DNA of 64,000 nt from Modestobacter italicus. Lineage in GTDB: Bacteria; Actinomycetota; Actinomycetes; Mycobacteriales; Geodermatophilaceae. Position 1 is the first letter of the stretch, and each line of letters begins with the position of its first letter. Of this stretch, positions 1-8,813 are shown piece by piece. A program made the translations under genes and the position numbers. The stretch lies in assembly GCF_000306785.1 (NCBI RefSeq), contig NC_017955.1, positions 5,270,001 to 5,334,000 of the forward strand. The letters run 5' to 3'. The notes under the pieces were generated by a model. That model saw only the letters and a program-made list of their open reading frames with translations. It had not been told where the DNA came from and did not search any database.

Positions 1-714
1 CTGGTGCAGGTCCCCACGGCGCTGGTGGCCGCCGCGCTGTTCGCCTCCGGCGGGTACGCGGCGGTCGGCTGGGTGAGCGTCGGCACCTGCCTGGCCGGCT
101 CGGTGCTGGCGGCCACGTTCCCGGAGGCCCCCCGCCGGGGCGGGCACGACGACGACACGGACGACGGCTGGTGGGGGACGCTGCGCGCCGGGGTCGGTGA
201 GGCCGCCGGACGCCCCGCGGTGCGGGCCGCCGTCGTCCTCGTCGTCCTGCTGGGCGGGGTGGACGCGGTGGACGAGTACCTCCCGCTGCTGGCCCGGGAC
301 TGGGGCGTGCCGGACGCGGTCAACCCGCTCGCCGTGCTGGGCGTCCCGGTCGCCGGTGCGGCCGGCGCCGCGCTGGGCGGTCGGGCGACGTCCTGGCCCC
401 CGCGCGCGGTCGCCGCCGCCCTGGCCGCGGCCGGTGCCGCACTGGCCGCCGCCGCGCTGGTCGCGGTGCCGGCCGGGCTGGCCGTCGTCGCCGCGGGCTA
501 CGCGCTCTACCGGCTGGTGCTGGTGGTCGCCGAGACCCGGCTGCAGCAGGCGATCACCGGGCCGGCCCGCGCGACGGTGACCTCGGTGGCCGGCGTCGGG
601 GTGGAGCTGGCGGCGCTGGCGGTGTTCGCCACCTACGCCGTGGGCGGGCTGGTGCTGCTGGCCGCCGCCGTCCTGCTGCTGGCCGCGGCGCTCCCCCGGC
701 TCGCCCGGACCTGA
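1..714 (+). CDS. MFS transporter, C-terminal part (5' end outside window)
   Basis: The frame is open from the first base and stops with TGA at 712-714, so the start lies upstream. The visible 237 codons are strongly hydrophobic, with several Ala/Leu/Val-rich membrane segments. A charged loop near residue 50 (DDDTDD) resembles the central cytoplasmic loop of a 12-helix major facilitator. Later segments end in short Arg-rich turns, as expected for the C-terminal half. No substrate can be inferred. It converges on the amidase gene across about 8 bases. The MFS assignment rests on overall character and not on a signature motif. Confidence 0.7.
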   Translation: MVQVPTALVAAALFASGGYAAVGWVSVGTCLAGSVLAATFPEAPRRGGHDDDTDDGWWGTLRAGVGEAAGRPAVRAAVVLVVLLGGVDAVDEYLPLLARDWGVPDAVNPLAVLGVPVAGAAGAALGGRATSWPPRAVAAALAAAGAALAAAALVAVPAGLAVVAAGYALYRLVLVVAETRLQQAITGPARATVTSVAGVGVELAALAVFATYAVGGLVLLAAAVLLLAAALPRLART

Positions 715-722
715 CCGCTGCG

Positions 723-1949
723 TCAGTCGACCGCACAGGGCGGCCGCAGGGTGTGCCACGCCGTCCGCTGCTGGAACCACGCGCCGGCGTCCAGCAGCAG
801 GTCCTCCCCGCCGACCGGGGCGGTGAGCTGCAGCCCCACCGGCATGCCCGAGACGGCGTGCCGGCCGGCGGGGAGCGCCAGCGTCGGGCCGGCGTGCAGC
901 GACCAGGGCGCGCTGAGCTGGGCCAGCCGCCGGGTGGTGGTGAGCACGTCGTCGTCCGTGCGGGCCGGCGGGACGTCGACCGGCAGCGCCGGGGTGAGCA
1001 GCACGTCGACCTGCTCGAACAGCTCGTCCAGCCCGCGCTGGAACTCCCGCTGCGCGCCCAGCGCCTCGGCCCGCTCGTACTCGGACACACCGGTCCCGAC
1101 CTGCACCCGGGTGAGGGTGTCGGGCTGGAACAGCTCCGGGCAGGCCAGCCGCTCGGAGTGCAGGTCGGCGATCCCGGAGTAGATGATCGTGTACAGCACG
1201 TCCTGCGCCGAGGCGATCCCCGGCACCTGCACCGGCACGAGCTCGGTGCCCCCCTCGGCGAACACCCGGCCGGCGGCGGCGACCAGGTCGGCGACCCCGG
1301 GGTCCAGGTCGTCGAACCAGAGCTCGGGCACCCCGATCCGGCGCGGCGGCGCCGGCTCCAGCTCGCGCGCGTCCCGCCCGGCCAGCACGGCGAAGACCCG
1401 GGCGACCAGCTCGACGTCGCGGGCGATCGGGCCGACCGTGTCGACCAGCTCGCAGACCGGGAAGGTGCCCGCGTCCGGGACGACGGAGATCCCCGGCCGC
1501 AGCCCGGTGACCCCGCACGCCGCGGCCGGCACCCGCACCGAGCCGCCGGTGTCGGTGCCCAGGGCCACCTCGACCAGCCCGGCGGCGACCGCGGCGGCGC
1601 TCCCCCCGCTCGACCCGCCGGGGACGCGGGAGAGGTCCCAGGGGTTGCGGACCGGCCCGGACGCGGAGTTCTGGCTGGTCAGGCCGATGGCGAACTCGCT
1701 GAGGTTGAGCTTGGCGACCATCAGCGCGCCGGCCGCGGCGAGCCGCGAGACGACCTCGGCGTCGCTGTCGGGCACCCGGTCGGCGAAGTACGCCGACCCG
1801 CAGGTGGTGCGCACACCGGCGGTGTCGATGCTGTCCTTGAGCCCGACCCGGACGCCGGCCAGCGGGCCCCCGGGCGCGTGCGGCAGCGGCGGGTCGATGG
1901 TGGTGACCACGGCGTTGGTCGCGGCCTGCACCTCGGGCACCGAGCTCAT
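723..1949 (-). CDS. Amidase-signature family amidase
   Basis: This 408-residue protein belongs to the amidase signature family, which hydrolyses amide bonds with a Ser-cisSer-Lys triad. All three elements are visible: Lys38 in GLKDSIDTAG, the Gly/Ser block GGSSGGS at 111-117, and the nucleophile Ser137 in GTDTGGSVRVPA. The length is at the short end for the family. The ATG overlaps the stop of the upstream acetoacetyl-CoA synthetase by four bases (ATGA), so the two are translationally coupled. The frame stays open far upstream through the neighbour, but the coupling and family alignment favour this start. The substrate is unknown. Confidence 0.9.
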   Translation of the reverse strand: MSSVPEVQAATNAVVTTIDPPLPHAPGGPLAGVRVGLKDSIDTAGVRTTCGSAYFADRVPDSDAEVVSRLAAAGALMVAKLNLSEFAIGLTSQNSASGPVRNPWDLSRVPGGSSGGSAAAVAAGLVEVALGTDTGGSVRVPAAACGVTGLRPGISVVPDAGTFPVCELVDTVGPIARDVELVARVFAVLAGRDARELEPAPPRRIGVPELWFDDLDPGVADLVAAAGRVFAEGGTELVPVQVPGIASAQDVLYTIIYSGIADLHSERLACPELFQPDTLTRVQVGTGVSEYERAEALGAQREFQRGLDELFEQVDVLLTPALPVDVPPARTDDDVLTTTRRLAQLSAPWSLHAGPTLALPAGRHAVSGMPVGLQLTAPVGGEDLLLDAGAWFQQRTAWHTLRPPCAVD

Positions 1950-3934
1950 CGGCCGGCCTGGCGGGCCCGGGCCAGCTCGACGAAGTGCTCCACGGCGCCG
2001 GCGTCGTCGACCGCGCCGACGTTGAGCGCCCGGGCCGGCTCCACGCCCTGGAACAGCCTCTTGAGCGGGACCTCCAGCCGCTTGCCGGTGCGGGTGTGCG
2101 GCACCGCGGGGACGACGGTGATCTCGTCCGGCACGTGCCGCGGGCTGGCGTTGGTCCGGATCGCGGCCCGGATCTCCGCCTCGAGCTCCGGGGTGAGCTC
2201 CGCGCCGGGGGCGAGCTGGACGAACAGCGGCATCCAGTAGCCGCCGTCGCGCTGCTCCACGCCGAGCACGACGCAGTCCACGACGGCCGGGACCGCCTCG
2301 ACCGCGGCGTAGATGTCCGCCGTCCCCATCCGGACACCGCCGCGGTTGAGCGTGGAGTCCGACCGCCCGGTGATCAGGCAGGTCCCGCGCTCGGTGACCT
2401 CCAGCCAGTCGCCGTGCCGCCACACCCCGGGCCAGGGCTCGAAGTAGGCCTCCCGGTAGCGGACGCCGTCCGGGTCGTCCCAGAAGTACAGCGGCATCGA
2501 CGGCATCGGCTCGGTGACGACCAGCTCCCCCAGCTCGCCGACGACCGGGTGCCCGTCCTCGTCCCAGGAGGCGGCGGCCACGCCCAGCATCGGGCGCTGC
2601 AGCTCCCCGGCGGTGACCGGCAGCAGCGGCGAGCTGCCGATGAACCCGGTCGCGACGTCGGTGCCGCCCGACAGCGAGCCGAGGAAGACGTCCGGGCTCA
2701 CCGCGTCGTACACCCAGCGGAAGGTGCTGGCCGGCAGCGGTGACCCGGTGACGCCGATGGTGCGCAGCGCGGAGAGGTCGTGGTCCTCCCCCGGCCGCAG
2801 GCCGGCCTTCTCGCAGGCGCCGAGGTACCCGGGGCTGGTGCCCAGGAACGTCAGCCGGGTGCGGGCGGCGAGCGCGAACTGGACGTCGACCGACGGGTGG
2901 GTGGGGGCGCCGTCGTAGACGACCACCGTGGCACCGGCCAGCAGCGCCGAGGTGGCGATGTTCCACATGATCCAGGCGGTGGAGGCGTACCAGAACAGCC
3001 GGTCGCCCGGCCCGACGTCGATGTGCAGCCCCATCTGCTTGCGCTGCTCGAGGACCACGCCGCCGTGCCCGTGCACGATCCCCTTCGGCAGGCCGGTCGT
3101 GCCGGAGGAGAACACGATCCACAGCGGGGCGGCGAAGGGCAGCGGCTCGAACACCGGGTCCTGCGGCTCGGCGACCGCCTCGGCCCAGGCCAGCGCCCCC
3201 TCGGGCAGCTCGCCGGGGTGCAGGCGGGGCACCGAGATCGTCGTCCGCACGCTGGGCAGGGCCTCCCGCAGCTCGGCGACGACCTCCCGCCGGTCGAAGG
3301 TCCGGCCGCCGAAGCGGTAGCCGTCGACGGCGACCAGCACCACGGGCTCGATCTGGGCGAACCGGTCGAGCACGCTGCGGGTGCCGAAGTCCGGTGCGCA
3401 GGAGGACCAGACCGCACCGATCGAGGCCGCGCCGAGGAAGGCGACGACCGCCTCGGGCACGTTCGGCAGGTACCCGGCCACCCGGTCACCGCGCCGGACG
3501 CCCAGCCGGCGCAGGGTCGCGGCGAAGGCGCCCACCTGGCCGCGCAGGGTGGCCCACGGGATCTCGACGTCCTCGACGTCCTCGGCCGCGGCGATCAGCG
3601 CCGGGTGCTCGTCCGTGGCGTGCCGCAGCGCCTGCTCGGCGTAGTTGAGGGTGACGTCGGGGAACCACTCGGCGCCGGGCATCGCGCGCCGGGTGAGCAC
3701 CCGGTCGTCCGGGACGCCGGGCAGCACGTCGGTGAAGGCGGCGACGTCGGCCCAGAACTGGTCGAGGTGGTCGACCGACCAGCGCCAGATCGCGTCGTAG
3801 TCCGCCGGGCCGCCGAGGTCGAGGCCGCGCCGGTCGGCCACCCAGGCGGCGAACTGCCCCAGCCGGCTGGCCGCGATCGACTCCGGTGTCGGGGTCCAGA
3901 GGACCTCCGGTCCGCCCCCCGCGTCAGCGCTCAC
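1946..3934 (-). CDS. Acetoacetyl-CoA synthetase
   Basis: This 662-residue acyl-adenylate-forming enzyme activates acetoacetate to acetoacetyl-CoA with ATP. It shows the family N-terminal extension typical of acetoacetyl-CoA ligases (WTPTPE, then FWADV and WFPDVTLNYAE), the ATP-binding loop SSGTTGLPKGIVH near residue 275, the SGGTD block, and the C-terminal GRSDSTLNRGGVRMG and RTGKRLEVP motifs carrying the catalytic lysine. The length is normal for the family. It probably serves ketone-body or polyhydroxyalkanoate/leucine carbon recovery. It is transcribed ahead of the amidase with a four-base overlap. Confidence 0.93.
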   Translation of the reverse strand: MSADAGGGPEVLWTPTPESIAASRLGQFAAWVADRRGLDLGGPADYDAIWRWSVDHLDQFWADVAAFTDVLPGVPDDRVLTRRAMPGAEWFPDVTLNYAEQALRHATDEHPALIAAAEDVEDVEIPWATLRGQVGAFAATLRRLGVRRGDRVAGYLPNVPEAVVAFLGAASIGAVWSSCAPDFGTRSVLDRFAQIEPVVLVAVDGYRFGGRTFDRREVVAELREALPSVRTTISVPRLHPGELPEGALAWAEAVAEPQDPVFEPLPFAAPLWIVFSSGTTGLPKGIVHGHGGVVLEQRKQMGLHIDVGPGDRLFWYASTAWIMWNIATSALLAGATVVVYDGAPTHPSVDVQFALAARTRLTFLGTSPGYLGACEKAGLRPGEDHDLSALRTIGVTGSPLPASTFRWVYDAVSPDVFLGSLSGGTDVATGFIGSSPLLPVTAGELQRPMLGVAAASWDEDGHPVVGELGELVVTEPMPSMPLYFWDDPDGVRYREAYFEPWPGVWRHGDWLEVTERGTCLITGRSDSTLNRGGVRMGTADIYAAVEAVPAVVDCVVLGVEQRDGGYWMPLFVQLAPGAELTPELEAEIRAAIRTNASPRHVPDEITVVPAVPHTRTGKRLEVPLKRLFQGVEPARALNVGAVDDAGAVEHFVELARARQAGR

Positions 3935-3994
3935 GGGCGGAGCCTGCCACCCGCGACCACGTCCGTCAGCAGGACCCGGGCCGCCGTCCGAGGA

Positions 3995-4786
3995 TCAGGG
4001 CTCGGCGGGCTGCGCCACGTCGATCGAGGGGTGGTCGGCGAACAGCGGGGGCAGGTACCGGAGCATCAGCACCGACCAGGTCAGGTGGGTGAGCGCGGGT
4101 GCCTGGATGCCCCCGGTGACCCGCCGCTGGAAGGCGAACAGCAGGCCCATCGGCACCGAGGCGAGCACCAGCGCCGGGTTCCGGGTGGCCACCGTCGCCA
4201 GCGTGTAGACCGCGGAGGACTTCAGCACCGGATGGTCGACGCCGACCGCGGCGTACAGCGCGCCGCGGAAGAAGACCTCCTCGGCGAGGCCGTTGGCCAG
4301 CGTGGTCGTGGTGACCAGCGCGGGGTTGCCCTGCTGGGCGTACCGCAGCACCCGGGTCACCGCGGCCTCCAGCGGCGGGACCCGCTTGGCCACCAGCGCG
4401 GCGGCGTAGAAGAGGCCGAACGCGGCCGTGCCGCCGACCACCGGGGTGAGCAGCGGCCGGCGCAGCGTCGCCCGCGGCGTCTGCACCCAGCCCAGGTGCA
4501 GCGGCCCGGAGGCCAGCCCGCCGGCGACCCAGGTGGCCGCCACCCCCAGCGTGAGCCCGTAGAACGACGGCGAGTCCGGCTTGCGGGACAGCGACACCCC
4601 GAGCAGCCCGGCGCCGGCCACCGACACCGCGGCGGTCACCCGGCGGCGGCGGCGGAAGGCAGCGTCGGACTCGTGGTGGTCGCGCGGCACCTTGTCCACC
4701 AGCCAGGACGGCGCCCGGGACAGCAGCCGGGTCAGCCCGTCGTCGGAGATCAGCGACTCCCCGATGCGCCGCCGGTCCCGGGTCAC
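3995..4786 (-). CDS. CPBP family intramembrane glutamic endopeptidase
   Basis: This 263-residue membrane protein is of the CPBP (CAAX protease / Abi) family. Hydrophobic segments begin near residue 50. The diagnostic EEVFFRG motif is near residue 170 and a conserved His lies in THLTWS near residue 240, which together form the glutamic protease active site within the membrane. The N-terminal region is basic and soluble. It starts with GTG overlapping the stop of the upstream epimerase gene by four bases (GTGA), so the two form an operon. Bacterial CPBP proteins process peptides or act in immunity and stress; the substrate here is unknown. Confidence 0.85.
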   Translation of the reverse strand: MTRDRRRIGESLISDDGLTRLLSRAPSWLVDKVPRDHHESDAAFRRRRRVTAAVSVAGAGLLGVSLSRKPDSPSFYGLTLGVAATWVAGGLASGPLHLGWVQTPRATLRRPLLTPVVGGTAAFGLFYAAALVAKRVPPLEAAVTRVLRYAQQGNPALVTTTTLANGLAEEVFFRGALYAAVGVDHPVLKSSAVYTLATVATRNPALVLASVPMGLLFAFQRRVTGGIQAPALTHLTWSVLMLRYLPPLFADHPSIDVAQPAEP

Positions 4787-5718
4787 CGGATCCGCCCGAG
4801 CCCCGCGGGGGTCTTCTCCTGGCGGGCCGCCCGCCGGGCCTCCGCCCGTTCCTTCAGCGCGGTGAGGACGGCGTCGTCGTAGGACATCGGCTCGAAGGGC
4901 ACGATGCGCCGGATCGAGTCGTCCTTGACCACCACCTCGTTGGTCATCGAGTCGATCAGCGAGCGGCCGGTCTGCAGGTCGACGTCGGTGACCAGCGCCA
5001 GCCAGCGCGAGGACAGCTGCGGCGTCAGCAGCGGCACCGGGACGATCAGCAGCCGCCGGCCCTGGATCTCCGCGACCCGGGTGAGCATCTCCAGGTACTC
5101 GAGCACCTCCGGCCCGCCGACGTCCAGGGCGCGGCCCTCGGCCTCCGGCGCCTCCAGCACGCCGACCAGGTACCGGACGACGTCGGCCACCGCGATCGGC
5201 TGGGTCCGGGTGTGCACCCAGCGCGGGGTGATCATCGCCGGCAGGTGGGCGACGAGCTGGCGGGTCATCTCCCAGGAGACGCCGCCGTGGCCGATGACGA
5301 TGCCGGCCCGCAGCGAGGTGACCGGCACCCCGCCCTCGGCCAGCAGCCGCTCGACCTGCCGCCGGCTGCGCAGGTGCGCCGACAGCTGGTCGGAGTCGTC
5401 GCCGAGGCCGCCCAGGTAGATGATCCGGCGGACGCCGGCATCGGCGGCGGCCCGGCCGAACGACCGCGCGGCGGCGGCGTCGCGGTCCTCGAAGTCCGGC
5501 GAGTCCAGCGAGTGGACCAGGTAGTACGCGGCGTCGCAGCCGTCGAGAGCGGCCCGCAGCGACGCCTCGTCGGAGACGTCACCGGCGACCGGTTTGCCCG
5601 CGCCGTCGTACCGGTCGGGATGCCGGGTCATCGCCCGCACCTCGTGCCCGGCCTCCTCCAGGGCCGGCGCCAGCCGACCGCCCACGAACCCCGACGCTCC
5701 GGTGACCAGTACTCGCAC
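4783..5718 (-). CDS. NAD(P)H-binding epimerase/reductase (atypical SDR)
   Basis: This 311-residue Rossmann protein opens with VRVLVTGASGFVGGRL, an extended-SDR dinucleotide-binding loop. It lacks a clear Tyr-x3-Lys pair, as in the atypical SDR (NmrA/YesF-like) group. Residues TRTQPIAVADVVRYL and the C-terminal segment fit the NAD(P)-dependent epimerase/DUF2867-like arrangement. The frame is open much further upstream, but the GTG at 5718 is preceded by GGAGGG and sits exactly at the family N-terminus, so I chose it. It is coupled to the downstream CPBP protease gene. The substrate is unknown. Confidence 0.82.
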   Translation of the reverse strand: MRVLVTGASGFVGGRLAPALEEAGHEVRAMTRHPDRYDGAGKPVAGDVSDEASLRAALDGCDAAYYLVHSLDSPDFEDRDAAAARSFGRAAADAGVRRIIYLGGLGDDSDQLSAHLRSRRQVERLLAEGGVPVTSLRAGIVIGHGGVSWEMTRQLVAHLPAMITPRWVHTRTQPIAVADVVRYLVGVLEAPEAEGRALDVGGPEVLEYLEMLTRVAEIQGRRLLIVPVPLLTPQLSSRWLALVTDVDLQTGRSLIDSMTNEVVVKDDSIRRIVPFEPMSYDDAVLTALKERAEARRAARQEKTPAGLGRIR

Positions 5719-5809
5719 CCCTCCACCCTCCCGCTCCGTTGGGTGTGGCGCGACTCCACGGCGCACGACCCACCGGGCGCGGTCGGTCGCCGGGCACCAT
5801 GATCGGGGC

Positions 5810-6235
5810 ATGGGGTTCCCCGGCGAGGAGCGCAACGTCCTGGGTGGCCCGCTCGAGCCCTGCGGCACCGACCCGATGACCGGGTACACCCGCGACGGCT
5901 CGTGCCGCAGCGGCCCCGACGACCTGGGCAGCCACACCGTCTGCGCCGTCGTCTCCGCGGAGTTCCTGGAGATGCAGCGGCAGCTGGGCAACGACCTGGG
6001 CACCCCGCGCCCGGAGTACGACTTCCCGGGGCTGCGGCCCGGCGACCGGTGGTGCGTCGTCGCGGTGCGCTGGCTGCAGGCCCTGCAGGCGGGCGCGCCG
6101 GCCGGGGTGGTGCTGGCGGCGACGAACGCCAAGGCCCTCGAGGTGGTCCCGCTGGCCGCCCTGCGCTCGCAGGCCGTCGACGTCCCCGACGACCTCTCCT
6201 CGCTGGGGGAACAGCCCTCCGACGGCGAGGGTTGA
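5810..6235 (+). CDS. DUF2237 family protein
   Basis: This 141-residue protein matches the DUF2237 pattern: NVLGGPLEPCGTDPMTGYTRDGSC at the N-terminus, HTVCAVV in the centre, then GNDLGTPRPEYDFPGL, GDRWCVVA and KALEVVPL. The family is widespread and has no settled biochemical function. Conserved cysteines (three to four are visible here) suggest a metal or redox role, which is inference. The ATG at 5810 is the first start that keeps the conserved NVLGG block near the N-terminus. The gene lies divergent to the epimerase operon and just upstream of a glutathione peroxidase-like gene. Confidence 0.85.
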   Translation: MGFPGEERNVLGGPLEPCGTDPMTGYTRDGSCRSGPDDLGSHTVCAVVSAEFLEMQRQLGNDLGTPRPEYDFPGLRPGDRWCVVAVRWLQALQAGAPAGVVLAATNAKALEVVPLAALRSQAVDVPDDLSSLGEQPSDGEG

Positions 6236-6271
6236 GCCGCTCGACCGCACCCGCTGCGCCGAGGAGCACCC

Positions 6272-6766
6272 GTGAGCGACCTGCTGGACCTGCCCGTGAC
6301 CACCCTCGCCGGGGAGCCGACGACCCTCGGCGCGCTGACCGCCGGGCGGGCCGCCCTGGTGGTCAACGTGGCCAGCCGCTGCGGGCTCACCCCGCAGTAC
6401 GCCCAGCTGGAGGAGCTGCACGAGGAGTACGCCGCCCGCGGGTTCACCGTGCTCGGCGTGCCGTGCAACCAGTTCGCCGGCCAGGAGCCGGGCACGGCCG
6501 AGGAGATCAGCACCTTCTGCTCGGCCACCTACGGGATCACCTTCCCGATGACCGAGAAGCTGGAGGTCAACGGGGACGACGCCGCGCCGCTCTACCGCCG
6601 GCTCACCGAGGTGCCCGACGCCGCGGGCGAGGCCGGGCCGGTGCAGTGGAACTTCGAGAAGTTCGTGATCGACGCACAGGGGCAGGTCGTCGGCCGCTTC
6701 CGGCCGCGCACCGAGCCCACCGCCCCCGAGGTCCGTGCCGCCGTCGAGGCCGCGCTCGCCGGGTGA
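6272..6766 (+). CDS. Glutathione peroxidase family peroxidase (Cys type)
   Basis: This 164-residue thioredoxin-fold peroxidase reduces hydroperoxides. The peroxidatic Cys lies in NVASRCGLTPQY near residue 37 and is Cys, not selenocysteine. The Gln of CNQFAGQEPG and the Trp of QWNFEKFVID complete the family tetrad. Bacterial members usually take electrons from thioredoxin, and actinobacteria lack glutathione, so thioredoxin or mycothiol-linked reduction is likely (inference). The GTG start is preceded by GAGGAG at good spacing. Confidence 0.93.
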   Translation: MSDLLDLPVTTLAGEPTTLGALTAGRAALVVNVASRCGLTPQYAQLEELHEEYAARGFTVLGVPCNQFAGQEPGTAEEISTFCSATYGITFPMTEKLEVNGDDAAPLYRRLTEVPDAAGEAGPVQWNFEKFVIDAQGQVVGRFRPRTEPTAPEVRAAVEAALAG

Positions 6767-6873
6767 GCCCCTCGCCCGGACACGCGTCCGGGTGACCGGC
6801 CACCCGGTTGCCCTGACCTACCTTCCCTCCTGACGGCCGCGTCCTGCCGGCTGCACGACCAGGAGGAGCTCCG

Positions 6874-7257
6874 ATGACCACCACCCCGGCCGGCTGGTAC
6901 CCCGACCCCGGCGGCAGCGGTGGGGCGCGGTGGTGGGACGGCACCGCCTGGGGCGACCAGCTGCAGGCGGCTCCCCAGCCGGTGGCCGCGCCGTGGGGCG
7001 CAGCCCCGGGACCGCAGCAGGGGGGCGCCACGTCCCTCCAGGCCGCTCCGGACACCTACGCCAAGCGCAACGCCGCCAGCCTGACCGCCCTCGCCCTCGC
7101 CGTCGTCTGCGTGCTCATCGCGGTGACCACGGGCTACGTCGTCTTCGCCCTCATCCCGGCGTTCGTGGCGATCACTGCGGTGCAGAAGAAGGAGCCGTTG
7201 GCGTGGCCGGCGCTGGGCGTCGCGGTGGCCCTGGTCATCTGGCGGTTCGTCGCATGA
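6874..7257 (+). CDS. DUF2510 domain membrane protein
   Basis: This is a 127-residue actinobacterial membrane protein. The N-terminus carries the DUF2510 motif ([10 protein letters not shown]...RWWDGTAW), a short cytoplasmic module common in actinobacterial membrane proteins. A Pro/Ala/Gln linker follows, then two closely spaced membrane helices from about residue 72 to the end, separated by a KKE turn. AGGAGG precedes the ATG. Its stop overlaps the next start as ATGA, so it is co-translated with the NTF2-like gene. Function unknown. Confidence 0.85.
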   Translation: MTTTPAGWYPDPGGSGGARWWDGTAWGDQLQAAPQPVAAPWGAAPGPQQGGATSLQAAPDTYAKRNAASLTALALAVVCVLIAVTTGYVVFALIPAFVAITAVQKKEPLAWPALGVAVALVIWRFVA

Positions 7258-7706
7258 GCGACCGGCCGCCGCTGCCGCCGTTCACCGCCGAGACCGCCGC
7301 GCAGAAGGTCCAGGCGGCCGAGGACGCCTGGAACAGCCGGGACCCGCACCGGGTGTCGCTGGCCTACACCGAGGACTCGGTCTGGCGGAACCGCGACACC
7401 TTCCTCACCGGACGGGCCGAGATCGTCGCCTTCCTGACCGCCAAGTGGGAGCGCGAGCTGGACTACGCGCTGCGCAAGTCGCTGTGGGCCTGGACCGGCG
7501 ACCGGATCGCCGTGCGGTTCCAGTACGAGTGGCACGACACGACCGGGCAGTGGTGGCGCAGCCACGGCAACGAGAACTGGGAGTTCGACGCGCACGGGCT
7601 GATGCGCCGCCGGGAGGCCAGCATCGACGACGTCCCGATCACCGCCGCGGAACGCCGGATCACCGGCCCGCGCGCACCCGGTGAACCGGAGCTCCCGCTC
7701 CGCTGA
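7254..7706 (+). CDS. DUF1348 / NTF2-like (SnoaL-type) family protein
   Basis: This 150-residue soluble protein has the NTF2-like cone fold pattern: an N-terminal helix ([20 protein letters not shown]), then [21 protein letters not shown] and an Arg/Trp-rich sheet ([23 protein letters not shown]). This is the DUF1348 arrangement. Members are conserved, monomeric or dimeric and of unknown function; a small-molecule-binding pocket is likely. It starts four bases inside the DUF2510 gene (ATGA overlap). Confidence 0.85.
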   Translation: MSDRPPLPPFTAETAAQKVQAAEDAWNSRDPHRVSLAYTEDSVWRNRDTFLTGRAEIVAFLTAKWERELDYALRKSLWAWTGDRIAVRFQYEWHDTTGQWWRSHGNENWEFDAHGLMRRREASIDDVPITAAERRITGPRAPGEPELPLR

Positions 7707-7735
7707 CCACCTGCTCCCCGCGACGCTCGAGCTGC

Positions 7736-8137
7736 TCAGCCGGCGACCGCGGCCGGGTCCATCCAGATCGCCTCCCAGACGTTGCCGTCAGGGTCGGTGA
7801 AGCTCGTGCCGTACATGAACCCGTGGTCCTGGGCGGGCTGCCAGGGCTTGCCACCGGACGCCAGCGCCCGGGCCAGCAGCTCGTCGACCTCCTCGCGGCT
7901 GCTCGCCGAGAGCCCGTTGAGCACGCTCGTCGCCTGCGCCGGGTCGCCCACCGCGCCGGGCACGAAGTCGGCGAAGCGGTCGCGGGTCAGCAGCATCACC
8001 ACGATGTTCTCCTCGATCACCACCGAGGCGGTGCGCTCGTCGGAGAACTGCTCGTTGAAGCTGAAGCCCAGCCCCCCGTAGAAGGCGCGGGCGCGGGCGA
8101 GGTCGGTGACGGGCAGGTTCACGAAGATGTAGCGCAC
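7736..8137 (-). CDS. VOC family protein (glyoxalase/extradiol fold)
   Basis: This 133-residue protein has one vicinal-oxygen-chelate unit: IFVNLPVTDLARARAFYGGLGF at the N-terminus and SFTDPDGNVWEAIWMDP at the C-terminus. The C-terminal Glu is a typical metal ligand. The spacing matches the PhnB/lactoylglutathione-lyase-like lineage, which acts as a dimer. The substrate cannot be inferred. The gene converges on the NTF2-like gene. The 250 bases upstream to the YgiB-like gene hold no further gene, only a GGCCGGCCGGGCCGGC-type GC-rich palindrome. Confidence 0.88.
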   Translation of the reverse strand: MRYIFVNLPVTDLARARAFYGGLGFSFNEQFSDERTASVVIEENIVVMLLTRDRFADFVPGAVGDPAQATSVLNGLSASSREEVDELLARALASGGKPWQPAQDHGFMYGTSFTDPDGNVWEAIWMDPAAVAG

Positions 8138-8387
8138 AGGGGCTCCTCGGGTCGGGCCGGCCGGGCCGGCGGTGCGGGACCACCACCGGGTCCGCTCACC
8201 AGGACAGACGGGCCGCGCCGCCGGAAGTCATCGCCGGTCCGGCCGCGCGGCTGTGCACGACGCCGCCCGCCACGAGGCGCGGCCTGGGAGAGTGGGGCAG
8301 GGCCGGGTGGCCGCGGGGCGGCGACGTCCGACAGCATGGGCGGGTCCGGTGGCTCTGGTGGCCGCCGGCAGGTGAGGAGCGCGGACC

Positions 8388-8813
8388 GTGAGCACGTCGA
8401 GGAGCAACCGGGTCAAGGCCGTGATCAGCACGGTGACCCTCAGCGGCGCGGCCATGGGCTGGCTGACCGCCTGCGGGGCCGGGGGCGAGAACGAGAACGA
8501 GGCCCGCGAGGTCTACTGCGTCGACGAGCAGGACCAGGTGGTCGACGACGACCAGTGCGAGGAGGCCGAGCGCAACGGCGGGTTCGTCGGCGGGCTCCCC
8601 TTCTTCTTCCTCCTCGGTGGGTTCGGCGGCAACCGCTACTCGGTCGGGCAGACCATCCCCCGCCAGTACACCGGCACGGCCACCCGGGTGAACCCGTCCG
8701 ACAGCACCGCCCGGCGCGCGGCGGGCCTGGCAGGCGCCGGCAAGGTCGCCTCGGGCACGCGCATCTCCGGCGGCATCGGCAAGGGCTCCGGCGGGGGGAG
8801 CAGCGGCTCGTGA
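8388..8813 (+). CDS. YgiB-like (DUF1190-type) lipoprotein-like protein
   Basis: This 141-residue protein begins with a hydrophobic segment ending in WLTACGAGG, which fits a lipobox with Cys near residue 29. The rest is low-complexity: an acidic stretch with two Cys (REVYCVDEQDQVVDDDQC), a Gly/Phe-rich block and a Gly/Ser tail. It overlaps the YgiC-like gene by four bases (GTGA). In enterobacteria the ygiB (DUF1190) and ygiC genes are paired in the same way, so the context is the main support for the YgiB call. Sequence similarity to DUF1190 is only loose by eye. GTG start. Confidence 0.65.
   Translation: MSTSRSNRVKAVISTVTLSGAAMGWLTACGAGGENENEAREVYCVDEQDQVVDDDQCEEAERNGGFVGGLPFFFLLGGFGGNRYSVGQTIPRQYTGTATRVNPSDSTARRAAGLAGAGKVASGTRISGGIGKGSGGGSSGS

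Noticed and set aside
723-3122. 799-codon frame covering the amidase and much of the acetoacetyl-CoA synthetase region
   Set aside because: Upstream of 1949 it is an Arg/Gly/Ala-rich shadow of the synthetase; only the amidase part is real.
2780-4882. 700-codon plus-strand frame
   Set aside because: Composition (His/Gln/Gly/Arg-rich, no hydrophobic core) shows it is an antisense shadow of the synthetase and CPBP genes.
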